34,496 nucleotides of DNA, from contig CALEYV010000077.1 in the NCBI GenBank assembly GCA_937927875.1, positions 1 through 34,496 of the forward strand, given 5' to 3'. Both the position numbers and the translations under genes were made by a program. The stretch is from an uncultured Actinomycetes bacterium (lineage in GTDB: Bacteria > Actinomycetota > Acidimicrobiia > IMCC26256 > PALSA-555). Under the pieces are notes generated by a model. The model was not told the origin of the DNA, did not search any database, and worked only from the letters and a program-made list of their open reading frames with translations. Shown one piece after another: positions 15,881 through 24,214 of the stretch; the stretch's first letter is position 1; each line of letters starts with the position of its first letter.

Positions 15881-16519
15881 TCAGGCGTGCTCGGCGACCA
15901 GCTCGTCGACGAGCGCCGTCACCCGGCGGTCGATCTCGTCGCGGATCACGCGCACCGCTTCGAGGGGGCGCCCGGCAGGATCGTCCAGGTCCCAGTCGAG
16001 GTATCGCTTGCCGGGATAGATCGGGCACGCGTCGCCGCAGCCCATCGTGATGACCACATCGGCGGCCTGGACCACCTCGTTCGTGAGGGGCTTGGGGAAC
16101 TCCCTCGTGACGTCGAGGCCGATCTCGGCGAGGGCCTCGACCACGGCGGGGTTGATCTGGTCGACGGGGTCACTGCCGGCGGAGCGCACGTGGACGCGTC
16201 CCCCGGCCCGCCGATCGAGGAGCGCGGCCGCCATCTGGGACCGTCCCGCGTTGTGCACGCACACGAACAGGACCTCCGGCGTCTCCTTCTCGATCCTGCC
16301 CTGCGCCTGGGCCAGGGCCCGGAGGCGCTCGCGCGCGAAGCGCTCCACCATCACCGGCACGAACTGCTGGACCTTCGACGCCCGGAAGGCGTCTCTGCTC
16401 TCGCGCAGGTATCGCTCGACGGTCTCGGGCGAGAACACTCCCTCGAACTCCCGCTTCACGGTTCGCTCCACCACGCCCAGGTGGTACTGCAGGTCCCGCG
16501 CGGCACGGTCGTCGGCCAT
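15881..16519 (-). CDS. arsC: Arsenate reductase, LMW-phosphatase type with N-terminal helical domain
   Basis: A 212-residue protein; ATG 16519 has GAGGAGG upstream and overlaps the channel gene stop (TGATG). Residues 1-80 form a helical extension like that of Corynebacterium ArsC1'. The catalytic domain begins with the CX5R P-loop CVHNAGRS (Cys87 to Arg93) and continues with RSAGSDPVDQINPAVVEAL and MGCGDACPIYPGKRYLDWDLDDP, which holds further cysteines and the catalytic Asp. It reduces arsenate to arsenite, in actinomycetes often with mycothiol or thioredoxin as electron donor. Last gene of the arsI-channel-arsC transcript. Confidence 0.93.
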   Translation of the reverse strand: MADDRAARDLQYHLGVVERTVKREFEGVFSPETVERYLRESRDAFRASKVQQFVPVMVERFARERLRALAQAQGRIEKETPEVLFVCVHNAGRSQMAAALLDRRAGGRVHVRSAGSDPVDQINPAVVEALAEIGLDVTREFPKPLTNEVVQAADVVITMGCGDACPIYPGKRYLDWDLDDPAGRPLEAVRVIRDEIDRRVTALVDELVAEHA

Positions 16520-17232
16520 CACGCAGCCTCCTCGGTTGGATGCGGCACCACGACTTCGGCGGCCGCGGCGCCGGCCGCCGGGTAGAGGATGCGGAGCGCC
16601 GCGACCGCGACCGCACCCCCGAGGACCTGGAACCCGAGGAACGCCGGCACCGACCCGGGCGCGATCCCGGCAAAGGTGTTCGAGAACATGCGGGCGATCG
16701 TGACGGCCGGGTTCGCGAAGCTCGTCGACGCGGTGAAGAAGTAGCCGCCGCCGATGTACGCGCCCACCGCGACGGGCGCCATCGCCGATCGGCCGGACCG
16801 GGCCAGCCCGAAGACCACGAGCACCAGCCCGAAGGTCGCCACCGCCTCGGCGAGCCACAGCCCGCTCCCGGTACGGACGTGGCGCGACCACTCGACGGCG
16901 CGCAGGCTGAACATCAGGTTCGCCACGATGGCGCCGACGACCCCGCCCGCGACCTGGGCCGCCCAGTAGCCGGCCGCGACCCGGGTCGTGATCCCGCCCA
17001 GCGCGCGCTCGATGCCGGTGATGACCGGGTTCAGGTGCGCCCCGGAGACCGGGCCGAGGGCCAGGATGATCGCGACCAGCGCCGCCGCGGTGGCGGCTGC
17101 GTTCTCGAACAGCTCGAGACCCAGGTCGCCGCGGCTCAAGCGGGCGGCGGCGATCCCCGAGCCGACGACCGCGACGACGAGCAGCGCCGTGCCGAGGAAC
17201 TCGGCGAGCAGCTCGCGTCGCGTCAGCAGCAC
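16519..17232 (-). CDS. MIP-family channel (aquaporin/aquaglyceroporin), probable arsenite conduit
   Basis: A 237-residue protein with about six membrane segments. GTG 17232 is the start and lies within the 3' end of arsI (10-base overlap). The two pore motifs are visible: HLNPVITGIERAL (NPV instead of NPA) and FANPAVTIARMF. MIP channels conduct water, glycerol and uncharged As(OH)3. Arsenic operons in Sinorhizobium (AqpS) and a fused channel-ArsC in Salinispora give precedent for this role. Here the gene is sandwiched between arsI and arsC, and no ArsB or Acr3 pump is present in the window. Confidence 0.9.
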   Translation of the reverse strand: MLLTRRELLAEFLGTALLVVAVVGSGIAAARLSRGDLGLELFENAAATAAALVAIILALGPVSGAHLNPVITGIERALGGITTRVAAGYWAAQVAGGVVGAIVANLMFSLRAVEWSRHVRTGSGLWLAEAVATFGLVLVVFGLARSGRSAMAPVAVGAYIGGGYFFTASTSFANPAVTIARMFSNTFAGIAPGSVPAFLGFQVLGGAVAVAALRILYPAAGAAAAEVVVPHPTEEAA

Positions 17233-17672
17233 GCCTGGTCGCTCGTCCCGCAGCCGAGCGCGGCGGCGGGGTCGGGCTCGACGTCGCGCAGCTCGCCGAT
17301 CGGGTGCTCGACGTCGCCGAGCACGGTGTAGATCTCCCAGGGCGTCCCGGCCGGGTCGTCGACCCAGACCTTGTCCTGGCGCGCGTAGCAGCAGGCGACG
17401 TTCTCCTCGACCGCGGTCGCGAGACCCTCACCGCGGAGACGCTGGTCGGTCGCCGTGACGTCGTCGGTCGTCTCGACCTCGACGCCGAGGTGGTTCAGCG
17501 TCCCCGGGTCGCCGAGCCCCTCGAGGAGGATGAGCTTGAGCGGTGGCTCGGCGACCGCGAAGTTGGCGTAGCCGGGCCGCACCTTGGCCGGCGCGGTGTC
17601 GAAGAGCCGGCTGTAGAAGGCGATGGCGGTGTCGAGGTCATCGACGTTGAGGGCGAGCTGGACGCGGGACAT
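17223..17672 (-). CDS. arsI: ArsI/CadI-type vicinal-oxygen-chelate metalloenzyme
   Basis: A 149-residue protein; ATG 17672 (MSRVQLALNV) is chosen over ATG 17693 because it matches the family start and AGGAG lies 10 bases upstream. Gln5, His61 (LNHLGVEV) and Glu113 (PWEIYTV) are the likely metal ligands. Cys94-Cys95 in VACCYARQDKVWV is the vicinal pair that binds trivalent organoarsenicals in ArsI C-As lyases. The N-terminal ligand is Gln rather than the His of characterised ArsI, as in Mycobacterium tuberculosis CadI (Rv2641), so a Cd- or As-responsive role is equally possible. The Cys-rich C-terminus (GCGTSDQACC) is another CadI-like trait. Confidence 0.87.
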   Translation of the reverse strand: MSRVQLALNVDDLDTAIAFYSRLFDTAPAKVRPGYANFAVAEPPLKLILLEGLGDPGTLNHLGVEVETTDDVTATDQRLRGEGLATAVEENVACCYARQDKVWVDDPAGTPWEIYTVLGDVEHPIGELRDVEPDPAAALGCGTSDQACC

Positions 17673-17686
17673 GGAACTCGGCTCCT

Positions 17687-17742
17687 GATACATTGGCGAT
17701 GGTCGATGTATCGATCGTCGCGGATGTATCGATCCTTGTCAA
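17687..17742. promoter_or_regulatory. Divergent arsR/arsI promoter with repeated operator
   Basis: GATGTATCGATC occurs twice as direct repeats (17705-17716 and 17723-17734), 18 bp apart. Each copy lies in a small palindrome (TCGAT-GT-ATCGA; GGAT...ATCC), and a third inverted copy, GATACAT, is at 17687-17693. On the minus strand a perfect -35, TTGACA (17742-17737), is followed after 17 bases by a weak -10 (GACGAT). One operator copy therefore fills the spacer and the next follows the -10. This geometry suits ArsR repression of arsI-channel-arsC and of arsR itself. Confidence 0.7.
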
Positions 17743-17763
17743 TCCCGAGTCCGGGGAGATCCG

Positions 17764-18108
17764 ATGGCACGGAAGGCGGCAGCGCTCGTCGAGGATCCAC
17801 CCGGCTGCTGCGCGTCCGTGCTCGCGGCGCCGCTCGACGAGACCCAGGCCGCCGACCTCGCGCAGGCCTTCGCCGCCCTCGCCGACCCGGTACGGCTGCG
17901 GCTGCTGAGCCTCATCGCCGACGCGGGGAGGATCTGCGCCTGCGACCTCACCGGGCCGCTCGGCAAGAGCCAGCCCACGGTCAGCCACCACACCCGGGTG
18001 CTGGCCGAGGCGGGACTGATCACCGGCGAGAAGCAAGGAAGGTGGGTCTGGTGGTCCATCGTCCCCAGCCGCCTCGACGCGGTGCGGCGGGCGCTCGGGA
18101 AGCGCTAG
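17764..18108 (+). CDS. arsR: ArsR-family metalloregulator with vicinal N-terminal cysteines
   Basis: A 114-residue winged-helix repressor. The DNA-binding helix is GKSQPTVSHHTRVLAEAGLI, followed by the wing KQGRWVWWSI. The sensor cysteines are Cys15-Cys16 (PGCCAS) plus Cys58 and Cys60 (RICACDL). Corynebacterium glutamicum ArsR likewise uses Cys15, Cys16 and Cys55, so this is that class, not the CXC-type E. coli ArsR or cadmium CmtR. ATG 17764 follows GGGGAGA. It is divergent from the arsenic genes across the repeated operator and should be released by As(III) or Sb(III). Confidence 0.92.
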   Translation: MARKAAALVEDPPGCCASVLAAPLDETQAADLAQAFAALADPVRLRLLSLIADAGRICACDLTGPLGKSQPTVSHHTRVLAEAGLITGEKQGRWVWWSIVPSRLDAVRRALGKR

Positions 18109-18136
18109 CAACGTCACCCGGATCCGGAGGGTCGCG

Positions 18137-18616
18137 ATGCCGAACCAAGTGACGGTGGTCAGCCGGCGGTTCATCCCGGTGCCGCCGGCGCAGGCCCGAG
18201 CCGCGGTGTGGGAGATCCAGAACATCGAGCGCACCGAGGTCAAGGCCGACTCGGTCCGCGTGACGAAGGAGTCACCCACCGTCGGCTCGTACACCGTGCG
18301 CGGGCACTTCGCCGGGCTGCCGTGGCGGGGCGAGTTCTTCTACGAGCTCAACGACAGGGGCTTCCACAGCAAGAACGCGCCGAAGCCGGGCAAGGGATCG
18401 ACCATCTCGGGGGGCTTCGTCGTCGAGGAGGTCAGTGACGACGAGTGCCTCGTCGTCCACTACGAGTCGTACCGGCTCCCGTGGTACTACCGGCCGCTGC
18501 GGACCGGGATCGCCGCCTACCTCCGGCACAGCATGCGGCGCGAGCTGCGGGACCTCGAGCGGATCCTCGTCGACGAGGCCGCCGAGCCGGCGCCGGTCAG
18601 CGCAGCAGCTTGGTGA
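18137..18616 (+). CDS. SRPBCC-like protein of unknown function
   Basis: A 159-residue protein; ATG 18137 is preceded by GGAGG at good spacing. The pattern of N-terminal strand (VTVVSRRFIPVPPAQARAAVW), central strands and a long C-terminal helix (SMRRELRDLERILVDEA) resembles START/SRPBCC ligand-binding or cyclase proteins. I recognise no catalytic motif. It lies 28 bases after arsR on the same strand and may share its transcript, but an arsenic role is not evident. The 3' end overlaps the convergent aminotransferase by 20 bases. Confidence 0.65.
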   Translation: MPNQVTVVSRRFIPVPPAQARAAVWEIQNIERTEVKADSVRVTKESPTVGSYTVRGHFAGLPWRGEFFYELNDRGFHSKNAPKPGKGSTISGGFVVEEVSDDECLVVHYESYRLPWYYRPLRTGIAAYLRHSMRRELRDLERILVDEAAEPAPVSAAAW

Positions 18617-19787
18617 GGCGCTCGACGCCCTCGACGAGGTCCTCGTCAGACAGCGCGAAGGACAGCCGGGCGTAGCCGGGCGCGCCGAACGCCTCGCCCG
18701 GCACGAGCGCGACCCGCGCTTCGTCGAGCGCCAGCTCGCACAGCTCGAGGCTCGTCGCCGCCGTTCGCCCGCCGAGGTCCCGGCCCAGCAGCTCGACGAA
18801 GGACGGGAAGCAGTAGAAGGCGCCCTCGGGCGGAAGGCACCGCACGCCGGGAATCGCCGCCAGCAGCTCGTGCATCGTCCGGCCCCGGCGCTCGAACGCC
18901 TCGCGCATCACGCCGACGGCCTCGAGGTCGCCGGACACGGCGGCGAGCGCGGCGCGCTGGGACACGTTGGCGACGTTCGACGTCGTGTGCGACTGCAGGT
19001 TGATGGCGGCGGCCGCCACGTCGGGCGGCGCGATCATCCACCCGACCCGCCAGCCGGTCATGGCGTAGGTCTTCGCGACGCCGTTGATGACGATGCACTG
19101 GTCGGCCAGCTCGGGCACCGCCACCGCGATCGACCGGAACCGGTGGTCGCCGAAGGTGAGGTGCTCGTAGATCTCGTCGGTGACGACCCACAGGCCGGCT
19201 TCGAGCGCCCAGCGGCCGATCGCCTCGACCTCGTCGGGTCGGTAGACGACGCCGGTCGGGTTGTTCGGCGAGACGAAGAGCAGCGCCTTCGTGCGAGGCG
19301 TGCGCGCGGCCTCGAGCATCTCGACGGTGACCCGGAAGCCGTCCCCGTCCGTGGTCGGGATCGCGACCGGGGCGCCGTCGGCGAGCGCGATCGCCTCCGG
19401 GTAGGTCGTCCAGTAGGGGGCGGGCACCAGCACCTCGTCGCCGGGGTCGAGGAGGACCTGGAACGCCTCCGCGACCGCCTGCTTGGCGCCGTTGGTCACC
19501 AGCACCTGGCTGGCCTCGCAGGCCAGCCCGGAGTCGCGGCCGGTCTTGGCGGCGATCGCGGCGCGCAGCTCGGGCAGGCCGCCGGTTGGCGTGTAGTGAT
19601 GGTTGCGGGGGTCGGCGCAGGCCGCGACCGCGGCCTCGACGATGTGCGGCGGTGTCGGGAAGTCGGGCTCGCCGGCGCCGAACCCGATGACGGGCTCCCC
19701 CGCCGCGCGCAGGGCCTTGGCCTTGGCGTCGACGGCCAGCGTCGCCGATTCGGCGATGGCGCCGACCTTGCGCGAGATGCGGCTCAC
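18597..19787 (-). CDS. Pyridoxal-phosphate aminotransferase, aspartate aminotransferase-like (class I)
   Basis: A 396-residue protein with GTG start 19787 (MSRISRKVGAIAESATLAVDAKAKAL), the usual beginning of type Ib aspartate aminotransferases. Motifs seen are VIGFGAGEPDFPTP, YTPTGGLPELRAAIA, SPNNPTGVVY, VTDEIYEHLTF and NGVAKTYAMTGWRVGWM, the last holding the PLP-binding lysine. LSFALSDEDL near the C-terminus carries the remainder of the active site. It most likely transfers the amino group between aspartate and 2-oxoglutarate; aromatic or prephenate substrates cannot be excluded. Confidence 0.92.
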   Translation of the reverse strand: MSRISRKVGAIAESATLAVDAKAKALRAAGEPVIGFGAGEPDFPTPPHIVEAAVAACADPRNHHYTPTGGLPELRAAIAAKTGRDSGLACEASQVLVTNGAKQAVAEAFQVLLDPGDEVLVPAPYWTTYPEAIALADGAPVAIPTTDGDGFRVTVEMLEAARTPRTKALLFVSPNNPTGVVYRPDEVEAIGRWALEAGLWVVTDEIYEHLTFGDHRFRSIAVAVPELADQCIVINGVAKTYAMTGWRVGWMIAPPDVAAAAINLQSHTTSNVANVSQRAALAAVSGDLEAVGVMREAFERRGRTMHELLAAIPGVRCLPPEGAFYCFPSFVELLGRDLGGRTAATSLELCELALDEARVALVPGEAFGAPGYARLSFALSDEDLVEGVERLTKLLR

Positions 19788-19836
19788 GGCCCCATCCTCG
19801 CACGGCGGGTCCCGAGGATCCGCTTCGATTGGGCCG

Positions 19837-21015
<1,179 letters not shown>

Positions 21016-21070
21016 GGGGAAGTGCTCGCTTTGCTCAACGGTTCGGTTCGGTCGCCGCGTGGTGAGGCGG

Positions 21071-21160
21071 CGGGTCGTCCTCGAGGCACGACCCGGACCG
21101 TCCGGAGGAAACGAGGAAGACCCGACTGGCACCGTCGGTGCCCGTCGAGCACCCAATATA
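21071..21160 (-). promoter_or_regulatory. Structured 5' leader and candidate promoter of the helicase gene
   Basis: On the minus strand a TATATT hexamer (21160-21155) stands out as a candidate -10 in very GC-rich DNA, though no good -35 was found. Downstream come two inverted repeats: GGCACC/GGTGCC (21128-21142) and a perfect 8-bp pair CGGGTCGT/ACGACCCG (21071-21095). Transcription from that site would give a leader of about 130 bases. DEAD-box genes often have long structured leaders used for autoregulation; that it happens here is inference. Confidence 0.4.
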
Positions 21161-21165
21161 CCTGA

Positions 21166-21744
21166 TCAGTCGGCCTTTCCCTTGCCCCTGGCCTTCTGGG
21201 TGCGCTTCCAGTCCCGGACCCGGGCCAGCGTCTCGGCGGAGTCGATGTCGGCCACCGAGCGCGGGTTGGTGTCCGAGAACGGCGCCGTCGCGGCCTCCCA
21301 CCCGGCGGGGCGCACGCCGAGCCGCTTGGCGAGCAGCGCCACGAAGATCTTCGTCTTCTCGTCACCGAAGCCGGGCAGCGCGCGGACGCGCTCGAACAGG
21401 TCGGTGCCACTCGTGGCGTCGCGCCAGATGGCGGCCGCGTCGCCGCCGTACTCGTCGACGATCACCTGGGCCAGCGCGGAGGTGCGCTTCGCCATCGAGC
21501 CCGGGTAGCGGTGCAGGGCCGGCTTGGCGCGGAACACCGCGTCGAGCCGGTCCGGGCCCAGCTCGGCGATGGTCTGCGCGTCGAGGGCCCCGAGACGGTC
21601 GCGCAGCGTCGCCGGGCCCTTGAACGCCCACTCCATCGGCACCTGCTGGTCGAGCAGCATGCCGATGAGCAACGCCATCGGGTTCTCGGCCAGCAGCCGG
21701 TCGGCGTCGGGGTCACCGGTGACGGGGATCGGCGATTCCGCCAT
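21166..21744 (-). CDS. HhH-GPD-type base-excision DNA repair protein
   Basis: A 192-residue protein. MALLIGMLLDQQVPMEWAF and FERVRALPGFGDEKTKIFVALL (helix-hairpin-helix followed by the GPD-type loop) are typical of the small actinobacterial HhH-GPD proteins. No FeS-binding cysteines are present. It probably recognises damaged bases, but I cannot identify the catalytic Lys or Asp with confidence. ATG 21744 shares the palindromic CATG with a possible plus-strand start of the VOC gene. A Lys/Arg-rich tail (KRTQKARGKGKAD) ends the protein. Confidence 0.83.
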   Translation of the reverse strand: MAESPIPVTGDPDADRLLAENPMALLIGMLLDQQVPMEWAFKGPATLRDRLGALDAQTIAELGPDRLDAVFRAKPALHRYPGSMAKRTSALAQVIVDEYGGDAAAIWRDATSGTDLFERVRALPGFGDEKTKIFVALLAKRLGVRPAGWEAATAPFSDTNPRSVADIDSAETLARVRDWKRTQKARGKGKAD

Positions 21745-21763
21745 GCCAGTAGGCTCGCACGTC

Positions 21764-22126
21764 GTGCGGCTCGACCACGTCAACCTGTGCGTCCCCGAGG
21801 GCGGCGTCGACGCCGAGACCGAGTGGCTCGTCGACATCCTCGGCTACCGCCACGTCGAGCCCGGACCCGACATCGCCCGGCTCGGCACCGTCTACTGGTT
21901 CGAGGCCGACGACGGCACCCAGGTGCACCTCACCGTCGATCCCGAGCACCACCCCTCGGCGCGGGCCCACACCGCCATCCACCTCGGCGACGACCTCGAC
22001 GCCGTCGTCGCCAAGGTCGAGGCCCGCGGCCAGGAGCCCTTCTCGATCACCAACGACGGGCGCCGGCAGGTGTTCGCCAAGGACCCGGCCGGCAACCTGT
22101 GGGAGCTCGTCGGCCCGCCTTCCTGA
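21764..22126 (+). CDS. VOC (glyoxalase/bleomycin resistance) family protein
   Basis: About 120 residues with a single vicinal-oxygen-chelate module: MRLDHVNLCVPEGGVDAE, then HTAIHLGDDLDAVVAKVEARG and VFAKDPAGNLWELV. The possible metal ligands are His5 at the N-terminus, a His in the middle and the Glu in NLWEL. Start GTG 21764 matches family N-termini. ATG 21743, in frame and 21 bases upstream, would overlap the start codon of the divergent HhH-GPD gene. Neither start has a ribosome-binding site, so the mRNA may be leaderless. Substrate unknown. Confidence 0.75.
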   Translation: MRLDHVNLCVPEGGVDAETEWLVDILGYRHVEPGPDIARLGTVYWFEADDGTQVHLTVDPEHHPSARAHTAIHLGDDLDAVVAKVEARGQEPFSITNDGRRQVFAKDPAGNLWELVGPPS

Positions 22127-22158
22127 GCGCGTTCTCAGGCTCGGCCCAACCGGGCCGA
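22123..22158. repeat. Paired inverted repeats between the VOC gene and the response regulator
   Basis: CTGAG-CGCGTT-CTCAG (22123-22138, including the VOC stop) is followed directly by TCGGCCC-AACC-GGGCCGA (22141-22158). There is no T run, so an intrinsic terminator is unlikely. They lie 25 bases before the response regulator start and could form an operator or mRNA hairpins. Confidence 0.35.
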
Positions 22159-22182
22159 TTCGAGCGGGCACAATTCGCGGCC

Positions 22183-22857
22183 ATGCGGGTGCTGATCGTC
22201 GAGGACGAGGTGCACCTCGCCGACGCCATCGCCGAGGGCCTGCAGGCCGAGGGCTTCGACGTCGACACCGTGCACGACGGGCTCGACGGCCTGTGGCGGG
22301 CCCGCGAGGGCTCCTACGACGCCATCGTCCTCGACGTCCTGCTGCCGGGCATGAACGGCTACCGGGTCTGCAAGACCCTCCGCGACGAGGGCGTGTGGAC
22401 GCCGATCCTCATCCTCACCGCGAAGGACGGCGAGTGGGACGAGGCGGAGGCGCTCGACACCGGCGCCGACGACTTCCTCTCCAAGCCGTTCTCGTTCGTG
22501 GTGCTGCTGGCCCGGCTGCGGGCGCTGTTCCGCCGCGGCGCGCCGCCCCGCCCGGCCGTGCTCGAGCTCGGCCCGCTGCGACTCGACCCGGGCAGCCGCA
22601 AGCTGACCCGCGACGGGGAGGACATCCGGCTCACCACCCGTGAGTTCGCGGTCCTCGAGTACCTGATGCGGCGCGGCGAGACGGTCGCCTCGAAGGCCGA
22701 GATCCTCGACCACGTGTGGGGCATCGACTTCGCCGGGGACCCGAACGTCGTCGAGGTGTACGTCGGCTACCTGCGTCGCAAGATCGACCAGCCGTTCGGC
22801 TCGAACCTCATCCGCACCGTGCGCGGCGCCGGGTACCACCTCGTCGGCGCGGGCTGA
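22183..22857 (+). CDS. OmpR/PhoB-family two-component response regulator
   Basis: A 224-residue protein starting at ATG 22183 (MRVLIVEDEV). The receiver domain has the acidic cluster Glu7-Asp8-Glu9, the phospho-acceptor Asp51 (AIVLDVLLPGMNG), Thr79 region and Lys101 (LSKPFSF). The winged-helix effector occupies residues 127-222 (RLTTREFAVLEYLMRRGE, DPNVVEVYVGYLRRKID, IRTVRGAGYHLV). It is followed after one base by its kinase, so the two form a co-transcribed pair. Input signal and regulon cannot be read from the sequence. Confidence 0.94.
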   Translation: MRVLIVEDEVHLADAIAEGLQAEGFDVDTVHDGLDGLWRAREGSYDAIVLDVLLPGMNGYRVCKTLRDEGVWTPILILTAKDGEWDEAEALDTGADDFLSKPFSFVVLLARLRALFRRGAPPRPAVLELGPLRLDPGSRKLTRDGEDIRLTTREFAVLEYLMRRGETVASKAEILDHVWGIDFAGDPNVVEVYVGYLRRKIDQPFGSNLIRTVRGAGYHLVGAG

Positions 22858-22858
22858 G

Positions 22859-24202
22859 ATGAGGCCCGGTGCGCTGGCGCGCCACTGGTTCGGCTCGGTG
22901 CGCGTGCGCATCACGTTCGCCGCCGCCGGCCTCGTCGCGATCGGGCTCAGCGCGGCCTCGTTCGGGCTCGTGCGCGCGGTCCACGCCAACCTGCTGAGCG
23001 AGATCCGCCGCACCAACAACGACGAGCTGTCGATGATCGCCCGCCAGCTGGCGGCCGGGCGCGCTCCCGACCAGGTGAACCTCCCGACCGACCCCGGGGC
23101 CGGTGGCCCGCCGAGCATCCTGGTCCAGGGCCCGGACGGCCAGCTCTTCAACCTCGACCAGCGGCGCGCCTTCCCCGGGCTGCGGCCGGCGCCGCCCCCG
23201 GCCAGCGACTCGGTGCGGGCCCAGGCCCGGGTCGCGACCCAGCAGGGCCAGGTCACGCTCATCGCCCAGCGGTCGGTGGGCGAGGTGAACCGCACCGTGC
23301 ACAGCGTCACCGACGCGCTGCTGCTCGGCGTCCCGGCGCTCGTCGCCGCCACCGCGCTGCTGGCCTGGTACCTCGCCGGGCGCGCCCTGCACCCGGTCGA
23401 GGCGATCCGGGCCGAGGCGGCGGCGATCACCGGCTCGACCATCCACCGGCGCGTCCCCGAGCCGGACGCCGGCGACGAGGTGGGGCGCCTCGCCCGCACC
23501 ATGAACGAGATGCTGGACCGGCTTGAGGAGTCCTCGGTCCGCCAGCGCCAGTTCGTGTCGGACGCGTCCCACGAGCTGCGAAGCCCGGTCGCCGCCATCC
23601 GGGCCCAGCTCGAGGTGGCGCTGCGGCGCGGCGACGAGGCCGACTGGCCCCAGGTGGCGCGCCGGGTCCTCGATGAGGACGACCGGCTCGAGGACGCGGT
23701 CAGCGAGCTGCTCGAGCTGGCCCGCGTCGAGGAGGCGACCCCCGAACCGGCCGACGTCGACCTCGATGACCTGGTGCTGGAGGAGGCGAACCGGGTGCGG
23801 CCGGTCCCGATCGACACGTCGCGGGTCTCCGGCGGCCGCGTGGTCGGCGACCGGCGCCAGCTCCAGCGCCTGGTCCGCAACCTGCTCGACAACGCGAGCA
23901 GCCACGCCCGCGGCCAGGTGGCGGCCTCGGTCGGCACCGGCGACGGGTCGGTGTGGCTGGTCGTCGACGACGACGGGCCGGGAATCCCGCCGGCGGACCG
24001 GGCGCGGGTCTTCGACCGCTTCACCCGGCTCGACGAGGGCCGCGGCCGGGCCGGCGGTGGCGCCGGCCTCGGGCTGGCGATGGTCCGGTCGATCGCCGAG
24101 CGGCACGGCGGCGCGGTGGCCATCGACGACGCGCCCATCGGCGGGGCCCGTCTCGTCGTGCGACTCCCGGCCGACGGCCCCACCGAGGAACCCGCCATCT
24201 AG
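22859..24202 (+). CDS. Two-component sensor histidine kinase
   Basis: A 447-residue membrane kinase. Segment 1 is about residues 18-40 and segment 2 about 155-174. Between them lies an extracytoplasmic sensor domain of about 110 residues rich in Pro, Gln and Arg. HAMP follows TM2, then HisKA with phospho-acceptor His238 (FVSDASHELRSPVAAI). The ATPase domain has the N box (NLLDNASSHA), G1 (DDDGPGIPPADR), the F box (FDRFTR) and G2 (GAGLGLAMV). Partner of the preceding regulator. The sensor region has no recognisable domain. Confidence 0.93.
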   Translation: MRPGALARHWFGSVRVRITFAAAGLVAIGLSAASFGLVRAVHANLLSEIRRTNNDELSMIARQLAAGRAPDQVNLPTDPGAGGPPSILVQGPDGQLFNLDQRRAFPGLRPAPPPASDSVRAQARVATQQGQVTLIAQRSVGEVNRTVHSVTDALLLGVPALVAATALLAWYLAGRALHPVEAIRAEAAAITGSTIHRRVPEPDAGDEVGRLARTMNEMLDRLEESSVRQRQFVSDASHELRSPVAAIRAQLEVALRRGDEADWPQVARRVLDEDDRLEDAVSELLELARVEEATPEPADVDLDDLVLEEANRVRPVPIDTSRVSGGRVVGDRRQLQRLVRNLLDNASSHARGQVAASVGTGDGSVWLVVDDDGPGIPPADRARVFDRFTRLDEGRGRAGGGAGLGLAMVRSIAERHGGAVAIDDAPIGGARLVVRLPADGPTEEPAI

Positions 24203-24214
24203 GTTCTCCGCCCG

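Noticed and set aside
22123..22158. Strong hairpins as an intrinsic terminator after the VOC gene
   Set aside because: No T run on either strand. Kept only as inverted repeats.
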